From NCBI GenBank assembly GCA_000437395.1, contig FR898176.1, forward strand, positions 1 through 60,623: DNA of 60,623 nucleotides, given 5' to 3'. Below, one piece after another: positions 42,392 to 51,380 of the stretch. How positions within the stretch are numbered: the first letter of the stretch is position 1; each line of letters starts with the position of its first letter. The position numbers were made by a program, and so were the translations under genes. Origin of the DNA: Clostridium sp. CAG:288 (GTDB taxonomy: Bacteria; Bacillota_I; Bacilli_A; RFN20; CAG-288). The notes below the pieces were generated by a model that was given only the letters and a program-made list of their open reading frames with translations, made no database searches and was not told the origin of the DNA.

Positions 42392-43038
42392 TGCATTTCT
42401 CCATTGAAGTTTCCTTCGCGTATATACATCTCTAATTTATCATAGTCTGGTAGATTTTGATAAACTATTTTATAAAATTTATCTGAATGGTTTGCTTGGA
42501 AATAGTGAGCAAGTTCATGAACAATTATCGCATCGACTATATGTGGTGAAAAAGATAAAAGTTGTCTATTAAAACTTAAAGTGCTAGTTCTTCTTGAATT
42601 GCTTCCCATATTTCCTATAGCATCGCTTACTCTAATTTTAAATTCGTGATCAATATTCATGACTTTTTTCCAAAGTTCCACTCTTTGACTAAAATATTCT
42701 CTAGCTTCTTTATTTATAAACCTATCATAGCTAGCATTATCTTTAAAAGAAAAATATAAGGAACCTAATTTATTTGTTAATCCAATAATTACGTTCTTTT
42801 TTTCGCCTTTATAATACATATAATCAACCCCAAAAGGCTTAATACCTAAAGGTGAAGCCCTGAATCTAGAGCATAAGTCTTGAGCAATTTTAATATATTC
42901 AGGTTTTTTTGAAGGTAATACTGCCTTATAATAACCAAAAGCTAAAGCGACTCTAATTCTTCGGCAATCACTTTTATAAAATTCAATAGGAACAATTCTT
43001 CCTTTTTTAATAACATCACTTATTGCAACTAATTCCAT
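42388..43038 (-). CDS. YgjP/UPF-type zinc-dependent protease-like protein
   Basis: Protein of 216 residues with the zinc motif HELAHYFQANHS (HExxH and third ligand His) followed by YDKL near the end, as in the YgjP-like metallopeptidase family (DUF45). IVHELAH follows a GSNSRRTSTLSFNRQLLS stretch, also typical. Cytoplasmic by absence of a signal. The substrate is not known for the family. First gene of its operon; transcribed divergently from the ATP-grasp gene. Confidence 0.85.
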   Translation of the reverse strand: MELVAISDVIKKGRIVPIEFYKSDCRRIRVALAFGYYKAVLPSKKPEYIKIAQDLCSRFRASPLGIKPFGVDYMYYKGEKKNVIIGLTNKLGSLYFSFKDNASYDRFINKEAREYFSQRVELWKKVMNIDHEFKIRVSDAIGNMGSNSRRTSTLSFNRQLLSFSPHIVDAIIVHELAHYFQANHSDKFYKIVYQNLPDYDKLEMYIREGNFNGEMQ

Positions 43039-43112
43039 TTATTTTTCTCCGTTATTATTATAGTTATAAATAGTTCATACTTCTACTTCTATAAATCTTT
43101 TATTTTAAATTA

Positions 43113-43121
43113 TGCTATAAT
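43113..43121 (+). promoter_or_regulatory. Extended -10 of a probable leaderless ATP-grasp mRNA
   Basis: TGcTATAAT, a perfect -10 with TG extension, ends 8 bases before the ATG at 43130; no Shine-Dalgarno lies between. Transcription probably starts at or next to the start codon. Confidence 0.6.
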
Positions 43122-43129
43122 AAAGCCCT

Positions 43130-44011
43130 ATGAAATGTTTAATTATTGTTAATGGATATAACTACTCTTTATCCCAAGTTTATAAAGTTAGAAGATTAAA
43201 AGAAGAGTTTAGCAAGTACAATGTCGAAGTAATAGAAAAATCAACAATTGATATTACTTCTTCTTTTGAAGATGGCAAAGTGTGTGTCAAAGATATTGAA
43301 CAATACAGCTTTTGTATCTTTTTAGACAAAGATAAATATTTATCATATGCTATTGAAAAATATATACCTTTAATTAATAATGCTAAAGCTATCGAAGTTT
43401 GCGATGACAAAATGCTCACTTATACTTTCTTAAATAACTTAGGTATCAAGACTCCTAAAACCATACCAGCACCATTATGCTACGATCCAGACCCTGATCC
43501 TGAATATTTAATTAAATGGGTTAAAAAAGTTGAGAGTGAACTTTCTTTTCCTATTGTTGTCAAAGAGTGCTATGGCTCTTTAGGAAAACAAGTTTATTTA
43601 GCTAAAAATCATAAAGAGCTATATAACATAGCTTATGATTTAATCCACGTCCCTCACGTATATCAAGAATTCATATCCTCCTCTAAAGGCCACGATGTAA
43701 GAATGTTTACAGTCGGTGGAAAGCTCGTCGCTGCAATGGAAAGAATTAATCCAAACGATTTTAGATCAAACATTGCTTTAGGCGGACACGGAACAAACTT
43801 TGTTCCATCAAAAGATTTTATCGATATGGCAGAAAAAGTTTCAAAAGCTATAAGCTTAGATTATGCTGGAATCGACATTATGTTTGGACCTAATTACGAA
43901 CCAATATTAACAGAAGTTAACTCTAACGCTTTCTTTACTGAAATTGAAAAAGTTTCAGGTGTTAACATCACTAAACTATTAGTCGAGCATATATTAAGTA
44001 AATATAATTAA
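43130..44011 (+). CDS. RimK-family ATP-grasp ligase
   Basis: ATP-grasp enzyme of 293 residues related to RimK, which adds amino acids (often Glu) to a carboxylate of a protein or cofactor. The ATP-binding region has PIVVKECYGSLGKQVYLA, HVYQEFISSSKGHDVRMF and the metal-binding EPILTEVNSNAF. The N-terminal Rossmann-like part begins KCLIIVNGYN. The acceptor cannot be predicted. No SD; probable leaderless start. Confidence 0.85.
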   Translation: MKCLIIVNGYNYSLSQVYKVRRLKEEFSKYNVEVIEKSTIDITSSFEDGKVCVKDIEQYSFCIFLDKDKYLSYAIEKYIPLINNAKAIEVCDDKMLTYTFLNNLGIKTPKTIPAPLCYDPDPDPEYLIKWVKKVESELSFPIVVKECYGSLGKQVYLAKNHKELYNIAYDLIHVPHVYQEFISSSKGHDVRMFTVGGKLVAAMERINPNDFRSNIALGGHGTNFVPSKDFIDMAEKVSKAISLDYAGIDIMFGPNYEPILTEVNSNAFFTEIEKVSGVNITKLLVEHILSKYN

Positions 44012-44048
44012 CATTCCATAATTTTACTAAACAAAAGTAATATTTTAC

Positions 44049-44077
44049 TTGAAAATGTAAGCGGTATCGCGTACAAT
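44049..44077 (+). promoter_or_regulatory. Promoter of the uridine kinase-like gene
   Basis: TTGAAA (44049-44054), a 17-base spacer and TACAAT (44072-44077). A small hairpin TTGGCT-tcat-AGCCAA (44084-44099) lies in the leader just before the SD AAAGGA. Confidence 0.7.
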
Positions 44078-44115
44078 TCTCATTGGCTTCATAGCCAAGA
44101 AAGGACTACAAAAAT

Positions 44116-45756
44116 ATGAAATATAAAACACTAGATACATCTTCTATATCAAAAGATAATCAAAAAAGAATATTAGACATTATTCCAGCAGAAGAAAAGT
44201 ACTCTTATGTTGCAGCTACAGTCAATAACAGAATTAGAGAATTAACATATGTATTAAAAGAGCCATCAGATGTAAAACTCTTAGATTTTAAAGATACCCA
44301 AGCAGTTAAGATTTATGAAACATCACTTCGTTACTTAGTTGCTATGGCAACACATAGACTTTATCCTCAATTAGATATCCGTTTTTCTTATAACATTTCA
44401 AGATCAATTTTCTGTCAAATTTTAACTCCAGGTTTTCATACAGATTTAAAGTTTGTCGATAGCATTCAAGCTGAAATGCAAAGATTAATTAAAGCTGATT
44501 TGCCTATCGAAAGAAAACTTGTTACACGTGAAGAAGCAGCTGAAATATATAAAGCCAACCACTACGATGATAAGATTGATATTTTAAAATATCGTCCAGA
44601 TGACAAAGTTCACTTATATAGCTGTGATGGCTACGTAAACTATCTTTATGGTTATATGGTTCCATCAACAGGTTTTTTAACACACTATAAGATGAAATTA
44701 TTCGCTCCAGGCTTTATAATTCAATATCCTAGAGCAGAATGCGGTGGCATCATTCCAGAATTTGAAGAAGATAGAACTTTTGGACGTACTTTGAAAGAAT
44801 CATATCAATGGGCTGTAAAAGTCGGTACAGAAACCGTCAGCAAAATCAATGAATACGTCTTAAAGAATGGTTCAGTTGATTTTATCAATATGTGTGAATC
44901 AAATCACAACAATATGCTCGCTGAATTAGGAAAGAAAATTCAACAGGACATAGATTCTATAAGATTGATTTGTATAGCTGGTCCATCAAGCTCAGGTAAA
45001 ACAACATTTGCTAACCGTTTAAGAATAGAACTTTTGTCTTTAGGTATTAGGCCTATCAGAATTTCTATCGATGATTACTATAAGCCAAAAAGCGAGATTC
45101 CATTAGATGAAGACGGTGAAGTAGACTTAGAGTGCTTACAAGCCTTAGATACTGAACTTTTCAACTCTGATATGCTTAGACTTATTAACGGCGAAGAAGT
45201 TCAACTTCCAAGATTCGATTTTAAATTAGGAAAGAGAGTTCCAGGAAGAATATTAAAAGTCGACCAAAATCAACCTATTATCATCGAAGGCATCCACGCT
45301 TTAAATGATGAGTTAACACCTGATATTACCAAACACCAAAAGTTCAAGATCTACATTGCTCCACAAGCTCAAATCTGTCTTGATAACCACAACCCACTAT
45401 CACTAACAGACTTAAGACTATTAAGAAGAATTGTTAGAGATAATAAGTTTAGAAAGTCATCAGCAGAAGAAACTATCTCCATGTGGCCAAGCGTTAGACG
45501 TGGTGAATTTAAGTGGATTTACAAAAATCAAGAAGGTGCTGATTACGTATTTAATTCCCTTCTTCCATATGAATTATGCGTCATGAAAAAACACGCTCTA
45601 CCAATTCTAACTAAAATTCCAAACGACTCACCATACTACATTAAGGCAAATAGACTTATTAAATTCCTTAAATACTTTGTCGATATCGATGACGAAGTAG
45701 TACCAAATAACTCCCTTATGAGAGAGTTTATCGGTGGAAGCTGTTTCGAAGCATAA
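44116..45756 (+). CDS. Uridine kinase-like protein with threonyl-tRNA-synthetase-like N-terminus
   Basis: Protein of 546 residues. The N-terminal half resembles the N-terminal additional domain of ThrRS (HxLYPQLDIRFSY, the segment used for editing), a combination known in this kinase family. From about 290 comes a P-loop kinase: IAGPSSSGKTTFANRL, then ISIDDYYKPKSEIP and IIIEGIHALNDEL. It should phosphorylate uridine or a related nucleoside with ATP. Promoter and terminator both visible, so it is a single-gene unit. Confidence 0.88.
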   Translation: MKYKTLDTSSISKDNQKRILDIIPAEEKYSYVAATVNNRIRELTYVLKEPSDVKLLDFKDTQAVKIYETSLRYLVAMATHRLYPQLDIRFSYNISRSIFCQILTPGFHTDLKFVDSIQAEMQRLIKADLPIERKLVTREEAAEIYKANHYDDKIDILKYRPDDKVHLYSCDGYVNYLYGYMVPSTGFLTHYKMKLFAPGFIIQYPRAECGGIIPEFEEDRTFGRTLKESYQWAVKVGTETVSKINEYVLKNGSVDFINMCESNHNNMLAELGKKIQQDIDSIRLICIAGPSSSGKTTFANRLRIELLSLGIRPIRISIDDYYKPKSEIPLDEDGEVDLECLQALDTELFNSDMLRLINGEEVQLPRFDFKLGKRVPGRILKVDQNQPIIIEGIHALNDELTPDITKHQKFKIYIAPQAQICLDNHNPLSLTDLRLLRRIVRDNKFRKSSAEETISMWPSVRRGEFKWIYKNQEGADYVFNSLLPYELCVMKKHALPILTKIPNDSPYYIKANRLIKFLKYFVDIDDEVVPNNSLMREFIGGSCFEA

Positions 45757-45803
45757 AAAATAGCTGTTGAAGAATCACTAAAATGATTCAACAACAGCTT
45801 TTT
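45755..45803. terminator. Bidirectional terminator
   Basis: AGCTGTTG ... GAATCA and TGATTC ... AACAGCT form a long interrupted stem, with A-run on the left and T-run on the right. It serves the kinase gene on the plus strand and the ECF/fmt operon on the minus strand. Confidence 0.75.
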
Positions 45804-45812
45804 AAGTACTAA

Positions 45813-46358
45813 TTAAAGTTTGACGCTCTCAAACATTGAAATCTTACTAAGGAAAATAAATGCAACAGTAGCGATAGTGGCATTTACAACTCCTTGTAAA
45901 ATGTTAAATGGAAGATCAAATATTGCTACAGAAGCATCTGCCATAACTAAATCAGGAATGACATAAAGGAAAGCCATAAGTAACCCTCCAATATAGAAAG
46001 ATGACAATGATAAATATCTTGCTTTTCCCTTATTTAATAAAGTTTTTCTTAACAATATAAATAAATATCCAGCTACAATTCCTTCTATAAATTTTATTCC
46101 TGCTGTCCATATAGCAAAAGAGCCATATCCAGCATAAATATCACTTAACGAACCACTTAAAGCACCTACTAAGCCTCCAACTAAAGGTGAAATAAAACTT
46201 GCTAATATAAAAATAAACGTATCAGAAAAATTTAAATATCCTTGTCCACCAGCAATTGGAATCGGTAAAAAAGCTGTACATACAAAGCTCATAGCTGCAA
46301 AGACAGCTACCATAGCAATTTTAATAATGTAAGTAGTTCTTCTATTTGCAGTTGTCAT
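45813..46358 (-). CDS. ECF transporter S component
   Basis: Substrate-binding membrane subunit of an energy-coupling-factor vitamin transporter, 181 residues with about five to six helices. GYLNFSDTFIFILASFI, PLVGGLVGALSGSLSDI and WTAGIKFIEGIVAGYL match the HmpT/ThiT-type S-component fold. The specific vitamin cannot be read from sequence. The EcfA/T module is not in this window and is presumably shared. ATGA overlap with fmt. Confidence 0.82.
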   Translation of the reverse strand: MTTANRRTTYIIKIAMVAVFAAMSFVCTAFLPIPIAGGQGYLNFSDTFIFILASFISPLVGGLVGALSGSLSDIYAGYGSFAIWTAGIKFIEGIVAGYLFILLRKTLLNKGKARYLSLSSFYIGGLLMAFLYVIPDLVMADASVAIFDLPFNILQGVVNATIATVAFIFLSKISMFESVKL

Positions 46359-47293
46359 TTTAAAATAACTCCTAAAATATTTTTTTCTCCATTGACAAAA
46401 GATTTATAGTCAATTTTCTTTTTACCAGCTTTTTGAACTTCGTCTAAATATACTTCTCCACCGTTAACTTTAATAATTAAACCTTTTTTATCAGCGTTAA
46501 CAATCGTTCCTAAAGCTACATCATTATCTACGTATCCTTTTACTCTTGCTTTAAAGATTTTAAATGGTTGGTTATCTAAAATTAAGTAAGCTCCTGGGGT
46601 TTCACTTAAAGCTCTGACATAATTAACAAATTGATTAGGACTTAAATTCAAATCCAAGTGTTCTTCTTCCTTTTTTATAGATGGACAGAAGGTTACTTTA
46701 CTTTCGTCTTGCTTAACTCCAACTAGTTCATTATTAAAGTACTTAGGCAAGTAATTAATAAGAAGTTCAAGTCCAGCCTTAGATACCTTTTGTGCTAAAG
46801 AAGTATAATTATCGTTATTGTCAATATCAACTTTAACTGTAGCGTAAACATCACCTGCATCCATTTCTTTAACCATTTCCATCAAAGATACACCAGTAAC
46901 TTTTTCACCATCTTTTATAGCATATTGAATAGGTGCAGCACCACGATACTTTGGCAACAAGGAAGCGTGGACATTTAATGGTTTATATTTTGATAAAGCC
47001 AATACTTTAGTAGAAATAATTTGTCCATATGCAAAAGTCAAAAGCAAATCTGGTTTCAGCTTTTCTATAAACTCATAGTCTTTATTTAATTTAATTGGTT
47101 TATGAAGTGGAATATTATATTCGCTAGCAACTAAAGCAACAGGACTTGGAGTCATAATCATCTTTCTTCCAACTGGTTGATCAGGCTTAGTTACAACGCC
47201 AACAATATCAAATAAATTAGATTCAATTAACCCTTTAAGTGCGTTTGCACTAATCTCTGGGGTTCCGAGATAAACAATTCTTGGTTTTTCCAC
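46355..47293 (-). CDS. fmt: Methionyl-tRNA formyltransferase
   Basis: Formylates initiator Met-tRNA. RIVYLGTPEISANAL opens the Rossmann domain; the catalytic Asn/His/Asp region is LNVHASLLPKYRGAAPIQYAI followed by MDAGDVY. A C-terminal OB domain completes it. A start at ATG 47311 would place AAAGGAG inside the gene, so GTG at 47293, 8 bases after that SD, is more likely (312 residues). Confidence 0.93.
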   Translation of the reverse strand: MEKPRIVYLGTPEISANALKGLIESNLFDIVGVVTKPDQPVGRKMIMTPSPVALVASEYNIPLHKPIKLNKDYEFIEKLKPDLLLTFAYGQIISTKVLALSKYKPLNVHASLLPKYRGAAPIQYAIKDGEKVTGVSLMEMVKEMDAGDVYATVKVDIDNNDNYTSLAQKVSKAGLELLINYLPKYFNNELVGVKQDESKVTFCPSIKKEEEHLDLNLSPNQFVNYVRALSETPGAYLILDNQPFKIFKARVKGYVDNDVALGTIVNADKKGLIIKVNGGEVYLDEVQKAGKKKIDYKSFVNGEKNILGVILK

Positions 47294-47548
47294 AATGTTT
47301 TCTCCTTTCATGCTTGTATATTTTAGTATTTTTTATATTTTGTAGCAATAGAAGTTATATTAATATTAACAAGCAAAAAATTGTACACAAAAATTATCAT
47401 TTTAAATGACAGTCAAAAAAAATGGTGCTATATTTTTGAGTTGTAAAGCCTACACACTTTTTTATTTAATTCATATTATGGTTTTAGAATATATTACTAA
47501 CATATATGGAAAAATAAATTTATGTACATTAAAAGGAGTGTCAATTAA
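47294..47548. other. Divergent intergenic region fmt/cysE
   Basis: About 250 AT-rich bases between divergent genes. A weak plus-strand promoter candidate is TTGTAA near 47440 followed at 16-17 bases by an AT-rich -10. No hairpin with T-run and no riboswitch-like structure is recognised. Confidence 0.3.
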
Positions 47549-48073
47549 ATGAAAGAAAAAAAAGAAAAATTCTTTAAATCAATTAAACGAAGAGATCCAG
47601 CAGCAAGATATGCTCTTCAAATTCTTTTAACATATCCTGGTGTAAAAGCTATTATTTGGTATCGTGTTGCACACTTTTTCTTTTCAAAACTTCACCTTAA
47701 ACTCATCGGCGAAATGATTGCATTCATAACTAGAAAACGTACCGGAATCGAAATCCACCCAGGATGCAAAATTGGCCGTAATTTATTCATAGACCATGGT
47801 ATGGGCGTAGTCATCGGCGAAACAGCCACAATCGGAGACAACTGCACCATGTATCACGGTGTTACTCTTGGAGCTATTGCAAACAAAGAGGTCGATGGAA
47901 GAAGACACCCAACAATCGGCTCCAACGTCATGTTAGGTGCTAAAGCAACCATTCTCGGGCCAGTAACTATCGGAGATAACGCTAAAATTGGAGCAAATTC
48001 ATTAGTTATCTCTGATGTCAAAGCCAACGAAGTATTAAAAGCACCTCTTCCTAAGCAAAAAAGTGATAAATAG
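47549..48073 (+). CDS. cysE: Serine O-acetyltransferase
   Basis: Makes O-acetylserine for cysteine synthesis. A short N-terminal helical region is followed by a left-handed beta-helix of hexapeptide repeats (IEIHPGCKIGRNLFID, VVIGETATIGDNC, GVTLGA, PTIGSNVMLGAKATILG). DHGMGVVIGETA and MYHGVTLG hold catalytic residues. Length 174 is the short CysE form. SD AAAAGGAG precedes ATG. The last 23 bases overlap the convergent small gene. Confidence 0.94.
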   Translation: MKEKKEKFFKSIKRRDPAARYALQILLTYPGVKAIIWYRVAHFFFSKLHLKLIGEMIAFITRKRTGIEIHPGCKIGRNLFIDHGMGVVIGETATIGDNCTMYHGVTLGAIANKEVDGRRHPTIGSNVMLGAKATILGPVTIGDNAKIGANSLVISDVKANEVLKAPLPKQKSDK

Positions 48074-48356
48074 ATTCACCAATGAGTTCAAGGAAAGAGG
48101 CGAGGGCTCCTATTAATGAATTTCCAATTTTACCAGCACTCTCTCCTATGGCGTTTTGATCAACAATAATTTCATCATCTTTTTCTATCACACCATCTTG
48201 AACAATCTTGCCGTTATCGACTGCTTCTTCGAAGTTGCTGATATAGTCACTCGTTTTAACTTGACTCTCACTTTCAGTGTTTGTCGAATTAATTAGTGCC
48301 ATAAAGATAATTAAACCAAAGAAGAAAATTACTATGTGTTTGAAAAAACCTTTCAT
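48051..48356 (-). CDS. Small membrane protein after gpr
   Basis: Protein of 101 residues with an N-terminal membrane helix (HIVIFFFGLIIFMALI), an acidic middle and a hydrophobic C-terminal stretch. It is directly downstream of gpr, where Bacillus has spoIIP; only the N-terminal anchor resembles that protein, and the catalytic amidase part is missing. It may be unrelated. Its end overlaps cysE. Confidence 0.55.
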   Translation of the reverse strand: MKGFFKHIVIFFFGLIIFMALINSTNTESESQVKTSDYISNFEEAVDNGKIVQDGVIEKDDEIIVDQNAIGESAGKIGNSLIGALASFLELIGESIYHFFA

Positions 48357-48410
48357 ATATCCTCACCTGCTATTAATATAAATGCTTACTATAATATTAT
48401 TTGTCGAGTT

Positions 48411-49268
48411 TTAGTTAAATGCTAAATTAATTGAATTAGCTATAAGTTTGGCAATTGATTTTATTTCAAAGTCAATATCCTTTGTAGACATGATTATTTT
48501 TTCATCGATGTTTTCCATAACATTACTAGCTATTTCACCTTGTTTATTTTCATCTATTTTCATATTGTTTAACGTTTCTAAAACTATAGCAGCAGTGTCA
48601 ATAACTGTCGCTACGCCTATAGCAATTACAGGAATTTTTATATAATCTTCATCCAAAGCTTTTCTATAGTTTCCTACTCCACTTCCTGGAGCTATTCCTG
48701 TATCTGTAAGTTGAATAACTCTATTCAACCTTTTTATTGTTCTAGTTGCTAAAGCGTCTATAGCAATAACTACATCTATTTTTTCGTTTTCAACTATAGC
48801 TTTAATCATATTTGAGCTTTCAAAGCCAGTACTAGCCATAACACCAGGAGAAAAAGCTGAGACATATGTTTTAATATTTTTCTTTTTTATCTTTTCATTT
48901 TTTAAGTGATAATTAACATCTACTTTATCAATAACTTTAGGACCTAAAGAATCTGGAGTATAATCTTTATTTCCTAATCCTACTATTAAAACATTTAATT
49001 TGCTTTTCCTTTTTGTTTTATTCTTTACTAATAATTTTAAATACTTAGTCAATACGTCCATAAGAACATAGTCATCTTCAAAAATCGGACTAATTGGATC
49101 AATTAAAACATATCTACCTGCTTTTTTATGATACGGATTATTATCATTACTAATTTTCATATCATCTATAACTATTCCTTTATACTTTTTTCTGGAATGT
49201 TTTATACCTGGCATATTATTTTTATATACTTCACCAGCAATATCAGCGCATTTAAAAAAACTACCCAT
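48411..49268 (-). CDS. gpr: Germination protease GPR
   Basis: Protease that degrades small acid-soluble spore proteins on germination. Conserved segments include DVLTKYLKLL, VLIVGLGNKDYTPDSLGPK, YVSAFSPGVMASTGFESS, VVIAIDALATR and the TDTGIAPGSGVGN box; VATVIDTAAIVLE is also typical. At 285 residues it is shorter than Bacillus GPR (about 370) and begins within the region equivalent to the mature end, with a short prosequence at most. It follows mtaB closely. No SASP or other spore gene is in the window. SD AGGGGAA precedes ATG. Confidence 0.9.
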   Translation of the reverse strand: MGSFFKCADIAGEVYKNNMPGIKHSRKKYKGIVIDDMKISNDNNPYHKKAGRYVLIDPISPIFEDDYVLMDVLTKYLKLLVKNKTKRKSKLNVLIVGLGNKDYTPDSLGPKVIDKVDVNYHLKNEKIKKKNIKTYVSAFSPGVMASTGFESSNMIKAIVENEKIDVVIAIDALATRTIKRLNRVIQLTDTGIAPGSGVGNYRKALDEDYIKIPVIAIGVATVIDTAAIVLETLNNMKIDENKQGEIASNVMENIDEKIIMSTKDIDFEIKSIAKLIANSINLAFN

Positions 49269-49303
49269 GATTTCCCCTCATGGATAGTATGTCTACTTTT
49301 TAA

Positions 49304-50581
49304 TTAAATTATGTGTGCTTTAAAATCTTTATCGATAGAAACTTTAACCATTTTTCCCATTAAATCTTCTGTACTTTCTACCATTAAATCCAAATAATTT
49401 TGAGTGTAACCTCTATATTTGTTATCTTCTAACTTTTCTTCAATTAATAAATCAAGTGGAACACCAATAAATTTTGTCATATATTCTTTAGACAACTTGT
49501 CACCTAAAGCTATAAGTCTTCTAACTCTATCGTTTTTAACACTTTGTTCAACTTGCTCTTTCATAGAGTTAGCTAATGTTCCAGGTCGTCTAGAATATGG
49601 GAAAACATGAAGTCTCATAAATCCTACTTTTTCTATGAAATTGTAAGTTTCCATAAATAGTTCTTCTGTTTCACCTGGAAAACCAACTATAACGTCAGTA
49701 GATAAAGCTAAATATTCAAAACGACGTTTAAGAGTATCTGTCAATTCTATAAAGGATTTCAAGTCGTATTTACGACGCATGGCTTTTAAAATTGTTTCAG
49801 AGCCTGATTGTAATGGAATGTGAAGATGTGGTACCAAAGTCGTTGGATACATACCATATAAAGATATTACTTCTTCGTTAATTTGACTTTCTTCAAGCGA
49901 AGAAATTCTAAATCTTACTTGACCATCAAAAGTCTTTAAAATCAAAGCTAAAAGTGAGCTAAAGCCATAACCATCAATTGGTTCTTTATAAGAACCCATG
50001 TCAATACCAGTGAGAACAACTTCTTTATAACCTGAATTAATTAATAATTGAATTTCATCAACGATATCTTGAGCTTTACGAGAGCGTGAGTTTCCTCTTG
50101 TAAAAGGAATAATACAATATGAGCAGAAATTGTCACAACCATCTTGAATCTTAACAAATGCTCTTACTTCATGCCCGAATTTAGTTATTGTTTGAGCATC
50201 ATATTCTACATGTCTTATTGATGGTAAAACATTATCAGTATTTACCTCTTTTATCAAATCTTGAACAACACGGCTTTTTTCAGTATTTCCATAAACTGTT
50301 TTAACTCCGCTTATTTCTAAATATTTATCTTTATTTATTTGTGATGAGCAACCAACAACGCCTATAGAAATGTTAGGATTAGCCTTACTCATTCTTCTTA
50401 CTGCTTGCAAACATTTTCTTTCTGCAGTACTTGTAACGGCACATGTATTAACAATACAAATATCTGCTTCTTCATCATTTTTAGCTTCAACAAAGCCTTT
50501 GCTTAATAAATCTTCTTTAAAGCCTTCAGATTCATAAGCGTTTACTTTACAGCCAAAAGTTATAATTTTAAATTTAGACAT
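49304..50581 (-). CDS. mtaB: tRNA threonylcarbamoyladenosine methylthiotransferase
   Basis: Radical SAM enzyme that converts t6A37 to ms2t6A37 in tRNAs reading ANN codons. N-terminal UPF0004 domain with three Cys (FGCKVN, NTCAVT, VGCSSQ), radical SAM motif CDNFCSYC and GNSRSRKAQDI, then a C-terminal TRAM-like domain. TFGCKVN and the size of 425 identify MtaB rather than MiaB or RimO. Overlaps the preceding gene by 8 bases. Conserved next to rsmE in Bacillus. Confidence 0.95.
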   Translation of the reverse strand: MSKFKIITFGCKVNAYESEGFKEDLLSKGFVEAKNDEEADICIVNTCAVTSTAERKCLQAVRRMSKANPNISIGVVGCSSQINKDKYLEISGVKTVYGNTEKSRVVQDLIKEVNTDNVLPSIRHVEYDAQTITKFGHEVRAFVKIQDGCDNFCSYCIIPFTRGNSRSRKAQDIVDEIQLLINSGYKEVVLTGIDMGSYKEPIDGYGFSSLLALILKTFDGQVRFRISSLEESQINEEVISLYGMYPTTLVPHLHIPLQSGSETILKAMRRKYDLKSFIELTDTLKRRFEYLALSTDVIVGFPGETEELFMETYNFIEKVGFMRLHVFPYSRRPGTLANSMKEQVEQSVKNDRVRRLIALGDKLSKEYMTKFIGVPLDLLIEEKLEDNKYRGYTQNYLDLMVESTEDLMGKMVKVSIDKDFKAHII

Positions 50582-51380
50582 TTAAATCCTTTCCTGTTTT
50601 TATTCTCTTTATTTTTTTTACTAATTGTTTGTCAGAATTTTTTTGAATCAAATCGTATAAGTGTTTACTAATTAGCTCTAAAGACAATAAAGCATCAACA
50701 AAACCTTCTCTGTCATTAGCAAAGTAAAGCTTCATTAATGAACTAATTCTTTCAAATAATTTATCTTTATTTTTCTTTTTGATATTGTTATCAAAAATAG
50801 GAATAATTGCATCGCATGTGCCTTGATCTGTAATAATATAAATAGATTCAAAACCAATGTGGTAAAAAACAGCAACCCCTTCATCTTTATATTCATCAAT
50901 TAAAACCAAACGAGTAAATTGAGAATCAAATAATTTGTATCCGTATGTATCAAAAGGATTAATAACTGATGAATCGAAATCTTCTTTCAAAGAATCAAAA
51001 GGAGGTCTGGTAAGAGAATCCAATTTTGTATCGTAATGAACGTTAAATTCCTTAGAAAAGAAAGGAACATAAATCTTTACATCTTCGAATTCAAAATAAG
51101 GCAATTTCTTATGGATAACTTCGTGTCTATTTTCTTCGCTCAATTCAACTTCGGTATATATTTCTGCCTCGTTTTCTATTTTTCTTTTATTATTTAATCC
51201 TTCTAAAACAACTATAGTTTTTATCAATTCAAACGAATCAGTAATATCGTTATAAACATTTAAAAAACCATATCTTGAAAATAAGTTATTGTACTCGTCA
51301 TAATATTTCTTTTCAAAGCTATCAGATAATTTTTTTACGTTGTACCACTCTAAATATGGAATAAGCTTAAAGTTAATCAT
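50574..51380 (-). CDS. Unrecognised protein between rsmE and mtaB
   Basis: Protein of 268 residues, family not recognised. It is rich in Phe, Tyr, Asp and Glu with no signal peptide or membrane helix, and ends in a Lys-rich helix (KKIKRIKTGKDLNV). An aromatic-rich first third and a predicted beta segment VAVFYHIGFESIYIITDQG follow. The longest frame starts earlier, but ATG at 51380 overlaps the rsmE stop (ATGA) with AAAGGAG 10 bases upstream. Translational coupling to rsmE and mtaB suggests a role related to RNA modification or translation, as inference only. Confidence 0.7.
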   Translation of the reverse strand: MINFKLIPYLEWYNVKKLSDSFEKKYYDEYNNLFSRYGFLNVYNDITDSFELIKTIVVLEGLNNKRKIENEAEIYTEVELSEENRHEVIHKKLPYFEFEDVKIYVPFFSKEFNVHYDTKLDSLTRPPFDSLKEDFDSSVINPFDTYGYKLFDSQFTRLVLIDEYKDEGVAVFYHIGFESIYIITDQGTCDAIIPIFDNNIKKKNKDKLFERISSLMKLYFANDREGFVDALLSLELISKHLYDLIQKNSDKQLVKKIKRIKTGKDLNV

